A DNA stretch of 20,253 nt from Prolixibacteraceae bacterium (GCA_027858145.1 JAQIDF010000509.1:1-20253); one strand, 5' to 3'. Positions 1-7,635 are shown, counted from the stretch's first letter. Made by a program: numbers and translations. Notes: generated by a model from the letters alone, not told the origin.

Positions 1-351
1 GACCTTGATTTAGTTGAACAGCTTGGTTCTGGTGTTCATCGTATACTGAAAGCATACAGCAAAGACGTTTTTAAAATATCTGAGAATTTTCTTGAAATTT
101 GTTTTCCATTCAAAAATGAATATTTCCAAGTCACCGACCAAGTCACCGACCAAGTTGTTTCATTGTTGAAGAATCTGGGAGATGAAGCATTATCTGCAAA
201 TGAGATGATGAGGAAACTGTCATTGCATCATAAACATACATTCAGGGAAAATTACTTGCAATCTGCTATGGAGATGGGGTATGTGAGAATGACGATTCCG
301 GATAAACCCAAAAGTAGACTTCAAAGGTACACAATAACACAGAAGGGATAA
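1..351 (+). CDS. C-terminal part of an AlbA_2/RecG-like ATP-binding transcriptional regulator (5' end outside window)
   Basis: The reading frame is open from base 1 and gives 116 residues ending in TAA at 349-351; the start lies upstream of the window. Residues 6-20 carry the EQLGSGVHRIL motif. This matches the C-terminal ATP-binding-like domain (HATPase_c_4) of the AlbA_2 / 'RecG-like' regulators common in Bacteroidota. A short repeat VTDQVTDQV (residues 44-52) is typical of the linker in these proteins, and the remaining 65 residues look like a winged-helix DNA-binding domain. Such proteins are thought to act as transcriptional regulators, often in accessory regions or near toxin-antitoxin genes. 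The family assignment is fairly secure; the target is unknown. Confidence 0.75.
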   Translation, partial: DLDLVEQLGSGVHRILKAYSKDVFKISENFLEICFPFKNEYFQVTDQVTDQVVSLLKNLGDEALSANEMMRKLSLHHKHTFRENYLQSAMEMGYVRMTIPDKPKSRLQRYTITQKG

Positions 352-411
352 AAAAGTTTTTGACGAATAGAATTAGACATCCTGTTTCTTACTGCCGAAA
401 TACTTAGCTAT

Positions 412-611
412 GCCACGAAGTGGCTATATTTGAATAACCCCCGGTGGAGCTAGCGGAACCGGGGGTTGAAGAATAGCCAATGCCCCAGCCCCGAAGTGGG
501 CTGAACAACATCATAAATAATCTTTGTTGAACCCTTTCAGGGTTCTGTTTGTGACGATTGCCGTACCCGCCGGCTTTACCGGCGGTTATTCAAATTAAGT
601 CCTTTCAGGAC
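412..611. repeat. Cluster of six small hairpins (REP-like palindromic repeat block)
   Basis: Six inverted repeats lie close together: GCCA/TGGC (412-415, 421-424), AACCCCCGGT/ACCGGGGGTT (436-445, 458-467), AGCCC/GGGCT (487-491, 498-502), AACCC/GGGTT (530-534, 540-544), CCGCCGG/CCGGCGG (567-573, 579-585) and GTCC/GGAC (599-602, 608-611). The first and third share a CGAAG-type loop, and the fourth and sixth share the loop TTTCA although their stems differ. No open frame covers the block. It resembles the repetitive extragenic palindromes of many Bacteroidota genomes; whether it recurs elsewhere cannot be checked here. Confidence 0.6.
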
Positions 612-721
612 ATAACAAATCATGTTTCTATTTGATTCTTGAAGCTTATAATAGGTTCATCAAATAGTGTGGTGTATAAAACTAAAAAATTATTAATGAT
701 TTTCGTGAATTGATTGATTGC

Positions 722-767
722 AAACACAACAAGGCAAAGAACAGATGTTCTTCGCCTTGTTGTGTTT
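722..767 (-). terminator. Long hairpin downstream of rpmH, probable terminator
   Basis: Arms 722-742 and 747-767 form a 21-bp stem with one mismatch and a 4-base loop. The outer ends are AAA and TTT on either strand. It lies 22 bp beyond the rpmH stop, with no gene facing it closely from the left. There is no long U-run on the minus strand, so termination is inferred from stem strength and position. It could work in both directions. Confidence 0.6.
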
Positions 768-788
768 TATGAAAAAGTAATTGTCTTA

Positions 789-947
789 TTAGCGTTTATG
801 ACGAGGTTCGTCAGAAACACTTAATTTTTTTCTTCCCTTTGCACGGCGTGATTTTATTACTTTGCGACCGTTAACGGTTGACATCCTATCACGGAATCCG
901 TGTTTGTTTTTTCTTTTCCTGTTAGAAGGTTGAAATGTCCTTTTCAT
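789..947 (-). CDS. rpmH: 50S ribosomal protein L34
   Basis: A 52-residue protein beginning MKRTFQPSNRKRKNKHGFRDRM, followed by STVNGRKVIKSRRAKGRKKL. This is the near-invariant L34 signature; L34 is a small, very basic protein of the large ribosomal subunit. The Bacteroidota form carries a short extra C-terminal tail (SVSDEPRHKR), present here. The start is fixed by the conserved MKRT N-terminus. The 292 bases between rpmH and rsmG hold no other convincing gene; they presumably contain the rpmH promoter and leader, but I could not pick out a clear promoter. In this genome rpmH is not visibly next to rnpA or dnaA. Confidence 0.97.
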   Translation of the reverse strand: MKRTFQPSNRKRKNKHGFRDRMSTVNGRKVIKSRRAKGRKKLSVSDEPRHKR

Positions 948-1239
948 CTTATTTAATTTTTTAATTACAGGTTAGCCCCGTAAAAATCTTATTCAACAAA
1001 CAATTATTTTTAACAATACGCAACATAAACTCCTGGTTGCTTTATTGTTCCGTGTTTTCAGTTGTGAAATCGCTTGAAAATCGGATTGCAAAAATAACGG
1101 TTTTTTCTGTTGAATGAAATTTTTCGGTTAAAAAATACCATTAGAAGTGCGATTTTAATTTGAGAGGGGTTGGATATGACAGAAAATGAAGTTTTAACCC
1201 CAGTTATTCATGAGAATAATTTTTGTCTCCAACAGTATT

Positions 1240-1860
1240 TTATATTGGCATATAAATCACTTTTTTTGTCTCAAAGAATTCGTCTTCAAAAAAGTCTGAA
1301 ATATTGTAAAGGATTGTGCGGTCGTTAAACAGGGCAATTTCATCTGAAAAATCGCCTCCTTTAAGATAAATGATGCCGTTTTTTAGCTCGTTAATTTGTT
1401 TTTTGTCGATGAGTTTGCGGGTTAAGGCAACAAATTTTGGAAAAGTCGTTACTGCACGGCTAACAATAAAATGATACCGTTGGTTAAGCTTTTCAGCTCG
1501 TTGTTGCAGTCCTTCAATATTTGTCAATCCGAGGGCTGAAGCAACTTCGTTTACAACTTTTATTTTCTTGCCGATGGAATCGACTAGGGTAAATTGTACA
1601 TCAGGAAACATAATGGCCAGCGGGATGCCGGGAAAACCTCCGCCACAACCTACATCAAGAATTCTTGTGCCGGGTTTAAAATTGCATACACGGGCAATTG
1701 CAAGGGAATGGAGAACATGTCGTGTATAAAGTTCATCGATATCCTTGCGTGATACAACATTGATTTTCGAATTCCAATCGTTGTATAATTGCTCAAGCAT
1801 CCCGAGCTGCTCAATTTGCCGGGGTGTGAGGTCGTTAAAATATTTTAGTATTTCATCCAC
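1240..1860 (-). CDS. rsmG: 16S rRNA (guanine-527-N7)-methyltransferase
   Basis: A 206-residue SAM-dependent methyltransferase that modifies G527 of 16S rRNA; loss in other bacteria gives low-level streptomycin resistance. The SAM-binding motif ILDVGCGGGFPGIPLAI is at about residues 67-83, followed by the acidic strand end FTLVDSIGKK and the later IVSRAVTTFPKF segment typical of RsmG/GidB. Length is normal for the family (about 205-215 residues). It starts 4 bp after the sigma-factor stop, so the two are almost certainly co-transcribed. The MDEILKYF start fits other Bacteroidota RsmG proteins. No clear terminator follows; a GGGGTT/AACCCC pair (1166-1171, 1196-1201) with a 24-base loop is a weak candidate. 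Confidence 0.95.
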   Translation of the reverse strand: MDEILKYFNDLTPRQIEQLGMLEQLYNDWNSKINVVSRKDIDELYTRHVLHSLAIARVCNFKPGTRILDVGCGGGFPGIPLAIMFPDVQFTLVDSIGKKIKVVNEVASALGLTNIEGLQQRAEKLNQRYHFIVSRAVTTFPKFVALTRKLIDKKQINELKNGIIYLKGGDFSDEIALFNDRTILYNISDFFEDEFFETKKVIYMPI

Positions 1861-1864
1861 TGTA

Positions 1865-2473
1865 TTATTCTTTTACGTCAGCTTCACCAATTAGCTCGTA
1901 CAGCCGGTTTCGGACCCTGAACAGTTGTACTTTTACTGTTCCAAGGGGCAAATCTAATGTTTTTGCAATTTCTTCGTACGAAAAATCCTTGAAATATCGC
2001 AGCTCAATCAGGTTTTTATACCCGGGGGTGAGCTTATCGATAAAATGTTGCAGCAATTGCCCGCGTTGTTTCATAATAAGATGTTGCTCAGGGTCGGGCA
2101 GGGGCGATTTCAAATGTAATCCGTTATAGTCTAGTTCGTCGTTGTTGTTTTGTTCAACTGAAAAATGGACGCCTTTTCTTTTACGCAAAAAATCAATACA
2201 GTTGTTTTTGGCTATTCGGTACAGCCACGTGCTGAAAGCATATTGGGGTGAATATAGGTTAAGGTTTGAAAACACCTTCCCGAAAGCTTCGAGGGTGAGG
2301 TCTTCAGCATCATTTTTGTTGTGAACCATTTTTAAAATCATGTAATAAATGGAGTCTTTGTAACGTAACAACAAATGGGCAAAAGCACTTTCATCACCAT
2401 CAATAGCACGGTTTACAAGTAAAAGGTCTTCTTCTGCGTTATGATTGTCTGGTTTATTGTTTTTTTTCTTCAT
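1865..2473 (-). CDS. RNA polymerase sigma factor, sigma-70 family, ECF type
   Basis: A 202-residue ECF-class sigma factor. Region 2 spans about residues 25-100 (FAHLLLRYKDSIYYMILKMV, then DAEDLTLEAFGKVF and STWLYRIAKNNCIDFLRKRK). Region 4 spans about 138-195, with the helix-turn-helix FSYEEIAKTLDLPLGTVKVQ. A 30-40 residue polar linker separates them. No anti-sigma gene is adjacent; instead rsmG follows by 4 bp, an arrangement that suggests a housekeeping ECF factor rather than an iron-type SigW/FecR-like pair. It is divergent from tgt over 137 bp. Its regulon is unknown; the two similar promoters at 7348 and 13130 may depend on a specialised sigma factor, but nothing ties them to this one. 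Confidence 0.9.
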   Translation of the reverse strand: MKKKNNKPDNHNAEEDLLLVNRAIDGDESAFAHLLLRYKDSIYYMILKMVHNKNDAEDLTLEAFGKVFSNLNLYSPQYAFSTWLYRIAKNNCIDFLRKRKGVHFSVEQNNNDELDYNGLHLKSPLPDPEQHLIMKQRGQLLQHFIDKLTPGYKNLIELRYFKDFSYEEIAKTLDLPLGTVKVQLFRVRNRLYELIGEADVKE

Positions 2474-2584
2474 TGAAGCGTTTTGTTGCGGGGATTAAAA
2501 TACAAATTATTCTGGTTGTGCAAAGATTTTTGTTAACGATTGGTGAGATTTTGCTTTTACAAGTTGAGAAAAGGTAATTATTTA

Positions 2585-2592
2585 TAATTTTG
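2585..2592 (+). promoter_or_regulatory. Candidate -7 promoter element for tgt
   Basis: TAATTTTG matches the Bacteroidota -7 consensus TAnnTTTG and ends 18 bp before the tgt start codon. A GTTG at 2563-2566, 18 bp upstream, is a poor -33 match. An out-of-frame ATG at 2604 lies between the promoter and the true start. Confidence 0.4.
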
Positions 2593-2610
2593 TGCGTTTA
2601 AATATGGCAG

Positions 2611-3741
2611 ATGCAATATACCTTAGAACATACATCAAATAATTCGGCAGCACGTGCCGGAACGCTTTCAACCCCGCATGGAGAAATCGAGACACCAATT
2701 TTCATGCCGGTAGGTACTGCCGGTTCGGTTAAGGGTGTACATGTGAAAGAGTTAAAAGAAGATATCAAAGCCCAGATTATTCTGGGGAACACTTATCACT
2801 TGTACCTGCGTCCGGGAATGCCGGTTATCGAAGCAGCCGGGGGATTGCATAAATTCAACGGGTGGGATAAGCCGATTTTGACCGACAGTGGTGGCTTTCA
2901 GGTTTTTTCGCTGGGCGATATCCGTAAGCTCTCAGAGGAAGGCGTGCGTTTTCAGTCGCATATCGATGGCTCCTATCATTTGTTCAGCCCTGAGAATTCA
3001 ATGAATATTCAGCGTTCGATTGGGGCCGACATCATTATGGCTTTTGACGAATGCACACCGGGCGATGCCGATTACGATTATGCGAAAAAGTCGTTGGAAC
3101 TCACGCAGCGCTGGCTCGACAGGTGTTACACCCAGTTGGATAAAACACAACCGCTGTACGGGCACGAGCAATCGCTGTTTCCAATTGTACAGGGCTGCGT
3201 TTATCCCGATTTACGTCAAATGGCTGCGAGGCAAATTTCTTCTTTCAATGCCGACGGATATGCTATTGGGGGTTTGGCCGTTGGTGAAAAGGAGGAAGAT
3301 ATGTATGCCATGATTGAAGTGGTTAATGCCATTCTTCCGGAAAACAAACCACGATATTTAATGGGCGTTGGTACACCGGTTAATATTTTGGAATCTATTG
3401 ACAGGGGGGTTGATATGTTCGATTGTGTTATGCCTACCCGCAACGGGCGTAACGGCATGTTGTTTACCCGGAAAGGAATTATCAATATCCGGAATAAAAG
3501 GTGGGAGAGCGATTTCACCCCGGTTGACCCCGATGGCACATCGTATGTCGACCATCAGTACAGCAGGGCTTATTTGCGGCATCTTATTATTTCAAAAGAA
3601 ATGCTGGGCGCACAAATAGCGAGTATTCACAACCTGGCATTTTACGTTTGGCTGACACAAGAGGCAAGGAGGCAAATAAAAAATGATACTTTTAAAGCCT
3701 GGAAAGAAGAAATGGTACAACAGTTGTCGGTACGGCTGTAA
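2611..3741 (+). CDS. tgt: tRNA-guanine(34) transglycosylase
   Basis: A 376-residue enzyme that swaps guanine-34 for preQ1 in GUN-anticodon tRNAs during queuosine synthesis. The substrate pocket motif DSGGFQVFSL has its Asp at residue 92 (E. coli D89), and the nucleophile region FDCVMPTRNGRNG has Asp271 (E. coli D264). QGCVYPDLR (195-202) and GLAVGE (221-226) fit the family, and the length is normal. The zinc ligands C302, C304 and C307 of E. coli correspond to G309, S311 and D314 here, while His340 is kept; from memory this holds in other Bacteroidota Tgt proteins. MQYTLEHTS is the natural start; the earlier ATG at 2604 is out of frame. The permease follows after 11 bp, an association common in this phylum. 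Confidence 0.97.
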   Translation: MQYTLEHTSNNSAARAGTLSTPHGEIETPIFMPVGTAGSVKGVHVKELKEDIKAQIILGNTYHLYLRPGMPVIEAAGGLHKFNGWDKPILTDSGGFQVFSLGDIRKLSEEGVRFQSHIDGSYHLFSPENSMNIQRSIGADIIMAFDECTPGDADYDYAKKSLELTQRWLDRCYTQLDKTQPLYGHEQSLFPIVQGCVYPDLRQMAARQISSFNADGYAIGGLAVGEKEEDMYAMIEVVNAILPENKPRYLMGVGTPVNILESIDRGVDMFDCVMPTRNGRNGMLFTRKGIINIRNKRWESDFTPVDPDGTSYVDHQYSRAYLRHLIISKEMLGAQIASIHNLAFYVWLTQEARRQIKNDTFKAWKEEMVQQLSVRL

Positions 3742-3752
3742 ACACAAATACT

Positions 3753-4844
3753 ATGAGATTTCACCCGCTGAAAAAAATTGATTTATACATTATAAAAAAG
3801 TTCTTGGGAACTTTCTTTTTTGCCATCACGCTAATTATCGGAATTAGCGTGGTTTTTGATATCAGCGAAAAAATTGATGATTTTATTGAAAATGAAGCGC
3901 CGTTACGTGCTGTTGTTTTCGACTATTACATGAATTTTATTCCCTATTTTGCCAATCTGTTCAGCGGCCTGTTTACGTTTATTGCTGTTATATTTTTTAC
4001 TTCCAAACTGGCTTTTAATTCTGAAATAACAGCTATACTGAGTAGTGGTATTAGTTTTAACAGGATGTTGCGCCCGTATTTGATTTCGGCTGGTGTTATT
4101 GCAATCTTCTCATACGCCTTGGCTAATTTCATTATTCCGCCTGCCAACCAGGAGATGAATGATTTCAAATATACCTACGTGAAAGACCGACCGGTGAACA
4201 ATGAAAAGAACATTCATCTTCAGATTGAACCCAATGTTTATATTTACATGGAGCGCTATAACTCGCGCAACGATTATGGCAGTAACTTTACCATCGAGCG
4301 TTTTGAAAACGATATGCTTGTGTCGAAACTTACGGCACGATACATACGGTGGGACAGGGAAAGAAAAGGCTGGACCGTTACAAATTATACCATAAGAAAT
4401 ATCGACGGGTATGAAGAAACCCTCACCAGTGGTGCAAAACTTGATACCACTTTGGCCATTAACCCGACTGATTTTGTGTCAACAAAAGATGATATGGAAT
4501 CGATGAACCTGTTTGAGCTGATCGATTTTATCGAGCTTCAGAAGATGCGCGGTATCGATGCTATAGAACAATATGCTGTGGAGCGGCACCGCAGGGCGGC
4601 TGTGGCATTTTCATCATTTATACTTACGCTGATAGGTGTGTCACTGGCTTCGCGGAAAATGAGGGGTGGCCTTGGCCTGCACCTTGGTTTAGGTTTGTTG
4701 CTCAGCTTTTCGTATATCATGTTCCAGCAGGTTACTAAAATTTTTGCTGTAAGTGGGGCAATGGCACCGTTTGTTGCTATGTGGCTTCCTAATTTATTGT
4801 ATGCTGTAATTGCATATCTGCTTTATCGTTGGGCATCCCGGTAG
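3753..4844 (+). CDS. LptF/LptG-family lipopolysaccharide export permease
   Basis: A 363-residue YjgP/YjgQ-family membrane protein. Three hydrophobic segments lie in the first 125 residues (about 14-35, 60-80 and 100-120), and about three more in the last 90 (AAVAFSSFILTLIGVSLASR, then GLGLLLSFSYIMF and APFVAMWLPNLLYAVIAYLL). The soluble periplasmic beta-jellyroll part (about 130-270) lies between them. Two such permeases form the LptFG core, which with the LptB ATPase moves LPS from the inner membrane to the LptA bridge. Which of LptF or LptG this is cannot be told from one protein, so no symbol is given. It sits 11 bp after tgt and is probably co-transcribed. No terminator is evident in the 230 bp downstream. 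Confidence 0.88.
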   Translation: MRFHPLKKIDLYIIKKFLGTFFFAITLIIGISVVFDISEKIDDFIENEAPLRAVVFDYYMNFIPYFANLFSGLFTFIAVIFFTSKLAFNSEITAILSSGISFNRMLRPYLISAGVIAIFSYALANFIIPPANQEMNDFKYTYVKDRPVNNEKNIHLQIEPNVYIYMERYNSRNDYGSNFTIERFENDMLVSKLTARYIRWDRERKGWTVTNYTIRNIDGYEETLTSGAKLDTTLAINPTDFVSTKDDMESMNLFELIDFIELQKMRGIDAIEQYAVERHRRAAVAFSSFILTLIGVSLASRKMRGGLGLHLGLGLLLSFSYIMFQQVTKIFAVSGAMAPFVAMWLPNLLYAVIAYLLYRWASR

Positions 4845-5003
4845 TATTTATGAATATCTGATGCAAATGTTCAGTTCTTCGTTTTATTCGTTTGCCTTTA
4901 CTATGTTTCTTAATAATAGGTGTGTAGGCACTTTTGGACATCTTTGGACTTAATATTTGTTGTATCCGTTTTTTTGATTCTACTTCAGCCTGCCAAAAGT
5001 TTC

Positions 5004-5011
5004 TAATTTTG
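5004..5011 (+). promoter_or_regulatory. Candidate -7 promoter element for the carboxylase pair
   Basis: TAATTTTG matches TAnnTTTG in the 230-bp gap between the LptF/G gene and the carboxyltransferase gene, 63 bp before the start codon. No well-spaced -33 TTTG is present (the nearest, 4973-4976, is 27 bp away), so this is tentative. A purine-rich AAAAGGAG at 5035-5042 is too far from the ATG to be its ribosome-binding site. Confidence 0.3.
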
Positions 5012-5074
5012 TCTTCTGCAAATTTATAGCCATTAAAAGGAGACTTAAATAAAGGTTATTCAAACATTAATCTT

Positions 5075-6619
5075 ATGTCATTAAATAGAAACATTCAGGA
5101 TCTTCGTAAACGAAAGATTGAAGTTCAAAAGGGGGGTGGCGATAAAGCCATTGAAAAGCAGGCAGCCATGGGCAAACTTACAGCCCGTGAAAGAATTCTT
5201 GCCATCCTTGATGGAAATTCATTCCATGAATATGATATGTTCGTTGAGCACCTGGCTCGCGATTTTAACATGGAGAAAAAAGTATTACACGGCGATGGTG
5301 TTATTACCGGAACCGGAACCATCCACGGATCGCCGGTGTGCGTTTATGCACAGGACTTTACAGTTGCAGGTGGTTCGTTGGGGTTAATGCATGCCCGCAA
5401 AATTACCAAAATAATGGACCATTCACTAAAAATGAGGGTTCCGTTAATTGGCATCAACGACTCCGGAGGTGCTCGTATTCAGGAGGGTGTAAATTCTCTT
5501 GCCGGTTATGGTGAGATTTTCTTCCGTAACACACTTGCATCGGGTGTAATTCCACAGTTGTCGGTAATACTGGGGCCTTGTGCCGGGGGTGCGGTTTATT
5601 CGCCTGCACTTACCGATTTCGTTTTTGTAGTTGAAAACATCTCGAAAATGTTTATTACCGGCCCAAGTGTGATAAAAACAGTATTGGGCGAAGAAATCTC
5701 AATGGAAGAACTGGGTGGTGCACGCGTTCATTGCGAAACTACTGGCAATGCACATTTTTATGCAAAGAGTGAGCAGGAATGTTTCGATCAGATAAAGAAA
5801 TTAATTGAATTGATTCCGCGAAATAACACTGAAAAGGCAAAAAAAGCCGCACCGGAAGAACCACTCAAAGAGTATAATATTGAGAAAATAGTTCCAGACA
5901 ATCCAAAACTTCCTTACGATATTAAGAATGTGATCCGCTCAATTACCGACGGATCCGACTTCTTTGAGGTGATGGAGTATTATGCACCTAATATTGTAAT
6001 AGGCTTTGGCCGATTAAATGGTGATACATGTGGTTTTGTAGCTAACCAGCCTAAAGTATTGGCCGGCGTGCTCGATTGCGACAGTTCTGATAAAGCAGCT
6101 CGTTTTATTCGTTACTGCGACTCGTTCAACATCCCGATTATTACGCTTGAAGATATGCCGGGATACCTGCCCGGTGTCGATCAGGAACACATGGGGGTTA
6201 TTCGTCATGGTGCTAAAATTTTATATGCCTATAGCGAAGCTACCGTGCCTAAAATTACTGTAATTATTCGTAAAGCCTACGGTGGTGGATATATTGCTAT
6301 GAACTCGCGCCACCTGCGTGCCGACTTCGTATTTGCATGGCCTACTGCCGAGATTGCAGTTATGGGACCCGAAGGTGCTGCCAATATTGTATTCCGTAAA
6401 GAAATACAGGAAGCTGCTGATCCGGATGCAATGCGCAAACAAAAAATCGAAGAATACAAACAAAAATTTGCCAACCCGTTTGTAGCAGCAGCACAGGGAT
6501 ATATCGACGAAGTTATTGAGCCTGATGAAACACGCTCGATGTTGCTTCATGCCCTGAGTGTATCTGAAAATAAATCGGTTGCGATGCCGCGAAAAAAACA
6601 CGGGATACCACCATTCTAA
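5075..6619 (+). CDS. Acyl-CoA carboxylase carboxyltransferase subunit (propionyl-CoA carboxylase beta / methylmalonyl-CoA decarboxylase alpha type)
   Basis: A 514-residue two-domain carboxyltransferase that moves the carboxyl group between carboxy-biotin and an acyl-CoA, most likely propionyl-/methylmalonyl-CoA. The N-terminal crotonase-like half has GGSLGLMHARKI (99-110), the INDSGGARIQEG loop (127-138) and GPCAGGAVYSPALTD (167-181). The C-terminal half has DMPGYLPGVDQEHMGVIRHG, then AYGGGYIAMNSR and a WPTAEIAVMGPEGA block that holds the second oxyanion hole. Length is typical (510-520). The biotin carrier follows after 14 bp; no biotin carboxylase and no membrane decarboxylase subunit is adjacent. 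It could therefore serve either an ATP-driven carboxylase (with an unlinked AccC) or a sodium-pumping decarboxylase in the succinate-propionate pathway. Confidence 0.92.
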   Translation: MSLNRNIQDLRKRKIEVQKGGGDKAIEKQAAMGKLTARERILAILDGNSFHEYDMFVEHLARDFNMEKKVLHGDGVITGTGTIHGSPVCVYAQDFTVAGGSLGLMHARKITKIMDHSLKMRVPLIGINDSGGARIQEGVNSLAGYGEIFFRNTLASGVIPQLSVILGPCAGGAVYSPALTDFVFVVENISKMFITGPSVIKTVLGEEISMEELGGARVHCETTGNAHFYAKSEQECFDQIKKLIELIPRNNTEKAKKAAPEEPLKEYNIEKIVPDNPKLPYDIKNVIRSITDGSDFFEVMEYYAPNIVIGFGRLNGDTCGFVANQPKVLAGVLDCDSSDKAARFIRYCDSFNIPIITLEDMPGYLPGVDQEHMGVIRHGAKILYAYSEATVPKITVIIRKAYGGGYIAMNSRHLRADFVFAWPTAEIAVMGPEGAANIVFRKEIQEAADPDAMRKQKIEEYKQKFANPFVAAAQGYIDEVIEPDETRSMLLHALSVSENKSVAMPRKKHGIPPF

Positions 6620-6633
6620 AATTAACAATCGTT

Positions 6634-6966
6634 ATGGAAAATACAGACGAAAAAGATTACGGAGAATATCCTACATTGTCAATTAGCAGCGGCTTATACA
6701 AAACTGAGCTTACGAAAAGTTTTCGCGAACGAAAGATGTGGGAAATTCCAAATCCTAAAATTATTAAATCGGTTATTCCGGGTACAATTCTCGATGTTTT
6801 TGTACGTCCGGGGCAAGAAGTCAAGAAGGGGGAGATGCTTCTCATTCTTGAAGCCATGAAAATGCAAAATCAAATTACAATGCCATTTGACGGCAAAATC
6901 AAAAAGGTGAATGTTAAGCCTGATGAGGTTGTCAAAAAGAAATATGTAATGATTGAAATACAATAA
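6634..6966 (+). CDS. Biotin/lipoyl-attachment carrier protein of the acyl-CoA carboxylase
   Basis: A 110-residue biotin carboxyl carrier protein. The biotinyl domain fills residues 42-110, with the attachment motif EAMKMQN and the biotinylated lysine at position 76, 35 residues from the C-terminus as in classical BCCPs. The first 40 residues are charged and without clear fold; there is no proline/alanine-rich hinge of the AccB type. It swings the carboxyl group to the carboxyltransferase encoded 14 bp upstream. The last 15 codons and the stop lie in a 69-bp sequence repeated at 16952-17020. Here the repeat is read in the proper frame, so this is the original or reconstituted copy. A strong terminator follows the stop by 3 bp. 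Confidence 0.93.
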   Translation: MENTDEKDYGEYPTLSISSGLYKTELTKSFRERKMWEIPNPKIIKSVIPGTILDVFVRPGQEVKKGEMLLILEAMKMQNQITMPFDGKIKKVNVKPDEVVKKKYVMIEIQ

Positions 6967-6990
6967 AAGAAGGCCTTCGGGCCTTTTTTT
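6922..6990 (+). repeat. Direct repeat, copy 1 (left edge of the accessory block)
   Basis: 69 bp identical to 16952-17020 except at 6962 (A here, T at 16992). It comprises the last 15 codons of the biotin-carrier gene and its terminator. Homology ends sharply on both sides: T6921 versus C16951 on the left, and unrelated sequence after 6990/17020 on the right. The copies are 10,030 bp apart. Confidence 0.95.
6970..6990 (+). terminator. Rho-independent terminator of the carboxylase pair
   Basis: AAGGCC (6970-6975), loop TTCG, GGCCTT (6980-6985), followed by a T run to 6990. With the flanking A and T runs the stem extends further, so it may also work on the minus strand. A textbook UUCG-loop terminator 3 bp after the stop codon. 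Confidence 0.9.
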
Positions 6991-7347
6991 ATTGTATAAA
7001 ACTCGCATCAGAAGGGCAAACTTGTCAACATTTTAAAACTAAAAAACCACTTAACCAACGAGAGTATAAATAGCTCATATTTATATATTGAAAGGCGTGC
7101 TTTTAAGTAATAGCTAATTTGTGCATAGAGAAAAAGTTCGTGAATTAATGTTTCAATGTTCAGGTTGTTGCCAAAAGACAGCGCGGTTTTGTATGAAATT
7201 TTTGGAAAAAAGATGGGAAAAAGGTTATTAACTGAAATTCCTTCTTTTATCGGGGTGATAAAATATTGATGTAAGGCTTAATATCAAAGTTCCGAATAAG
7301 CTGATATGTGGATAATAGATAATATTCTTCGTAAAATTTTAATATTA
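6991..7347. other. Non-coding stretch at the left end of the accessory block
   Basis: 357 bp, AT-rich, with only very short open frames on either strand. No RNA gene, transposase remnant or integrase was recognised. It separates the direct repeat from the first promoter. Confidence 0.5.
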
Positions 7348-7400
7348 TTGCTTCTTTCCATTTTTTTTTTAGTATTGCAGTCTCTTAAACATTAAACATC
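7348..7400 (+). promoter_or_regulatory. Promoter of accessory unit 1, shared architecture with unit 2
   Basis: TTG at 7348-7350, a 19-bp spacer, then TAGTATTG at 7370-7377 (close to TAnnTTTG). Directly downstream is CAGTCTCTTAAACATTAAA at 7378-7396. The region before the second receptor (13130-13178) has the same TTG, the same 19-bp spacer, TAAAATTG, then TAGTCTCTTAAACAATAAA. Two unrelated spacers keeping identical length and an almost identical 19-base downstream block make a real promoter likely. Confidence 0.65.
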
Positions 7401-7619
7401 ATGTCCCAAACTGTTCAGATATTATTAATACTTACCTGTAAATATTTTATTAACCTTAAAACATGCTGCCTATGTAAATGCCTGATAGACGGGTTATACA
7501 TATGTGCTGCCTTTTTATTGGGCAAAAAAAGACAGCACAACCCGAAAAGATTATGCTGCCTGAGTGATATCAAAATTAATTATTTAATTAACCTTGACAG
7601 GGAGTTGCTGCTCCCTGTC
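7401..7619 (+). promoter_or_regulatory. Structured 5' leader of the lipoprotein gene
   Basis: About 235 bp separate the unit-1 promoter from the lipoprotein start. The stretch carries three copies of TGCTGCCT (7464-7471, 7505-7512, 7554-7561). A nested stem has CGGGTT/AACCCG (7490-7495, 7539-7544) enclosing GTGCTG/CAGCAC (7504-7509, 7533-7538), flanked inside by CTTTTT and AAAAAAAG. A perfect 9-bp stem GACAGGGAG/CTCCCTGTC (7596-7604, 7611-7619) ends 16 bp before the start codon. An 88-codon open frame from 7401 overlaps these structures and looks non-coding. The region may be a regulatory leader or small RNA; no known riboswitch class was recognised. Confidence 0.4.
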
Positions 7620-7635
7620 TGCAAAACTAATAAAA

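Noticed and set aside
412..611. CRISPR array
   Set aside because: The repeats are unequal palindromes at irregular spacing, with no constant repeat or unique spacers and no cas genes nearby.
2604..2642. Possible earlier start for tgt at ATG 2604
   Set aside because: It is out of frame with tgt and reaches a stop after 12 codons.
6221..6628. 135-codon open frame on the minus strand opposite the carboxyltransferase gene
   Set aside because: Shadow of a strongly conserved coding region; no family features and composition explained by the opposite strand.
6694..7008. Minus-strand open frame across the biotin-carrier gene and terminator
   Set aside because: It runs through a terminator hairpin and mirrors a clear biotinyl domain on the other strand.
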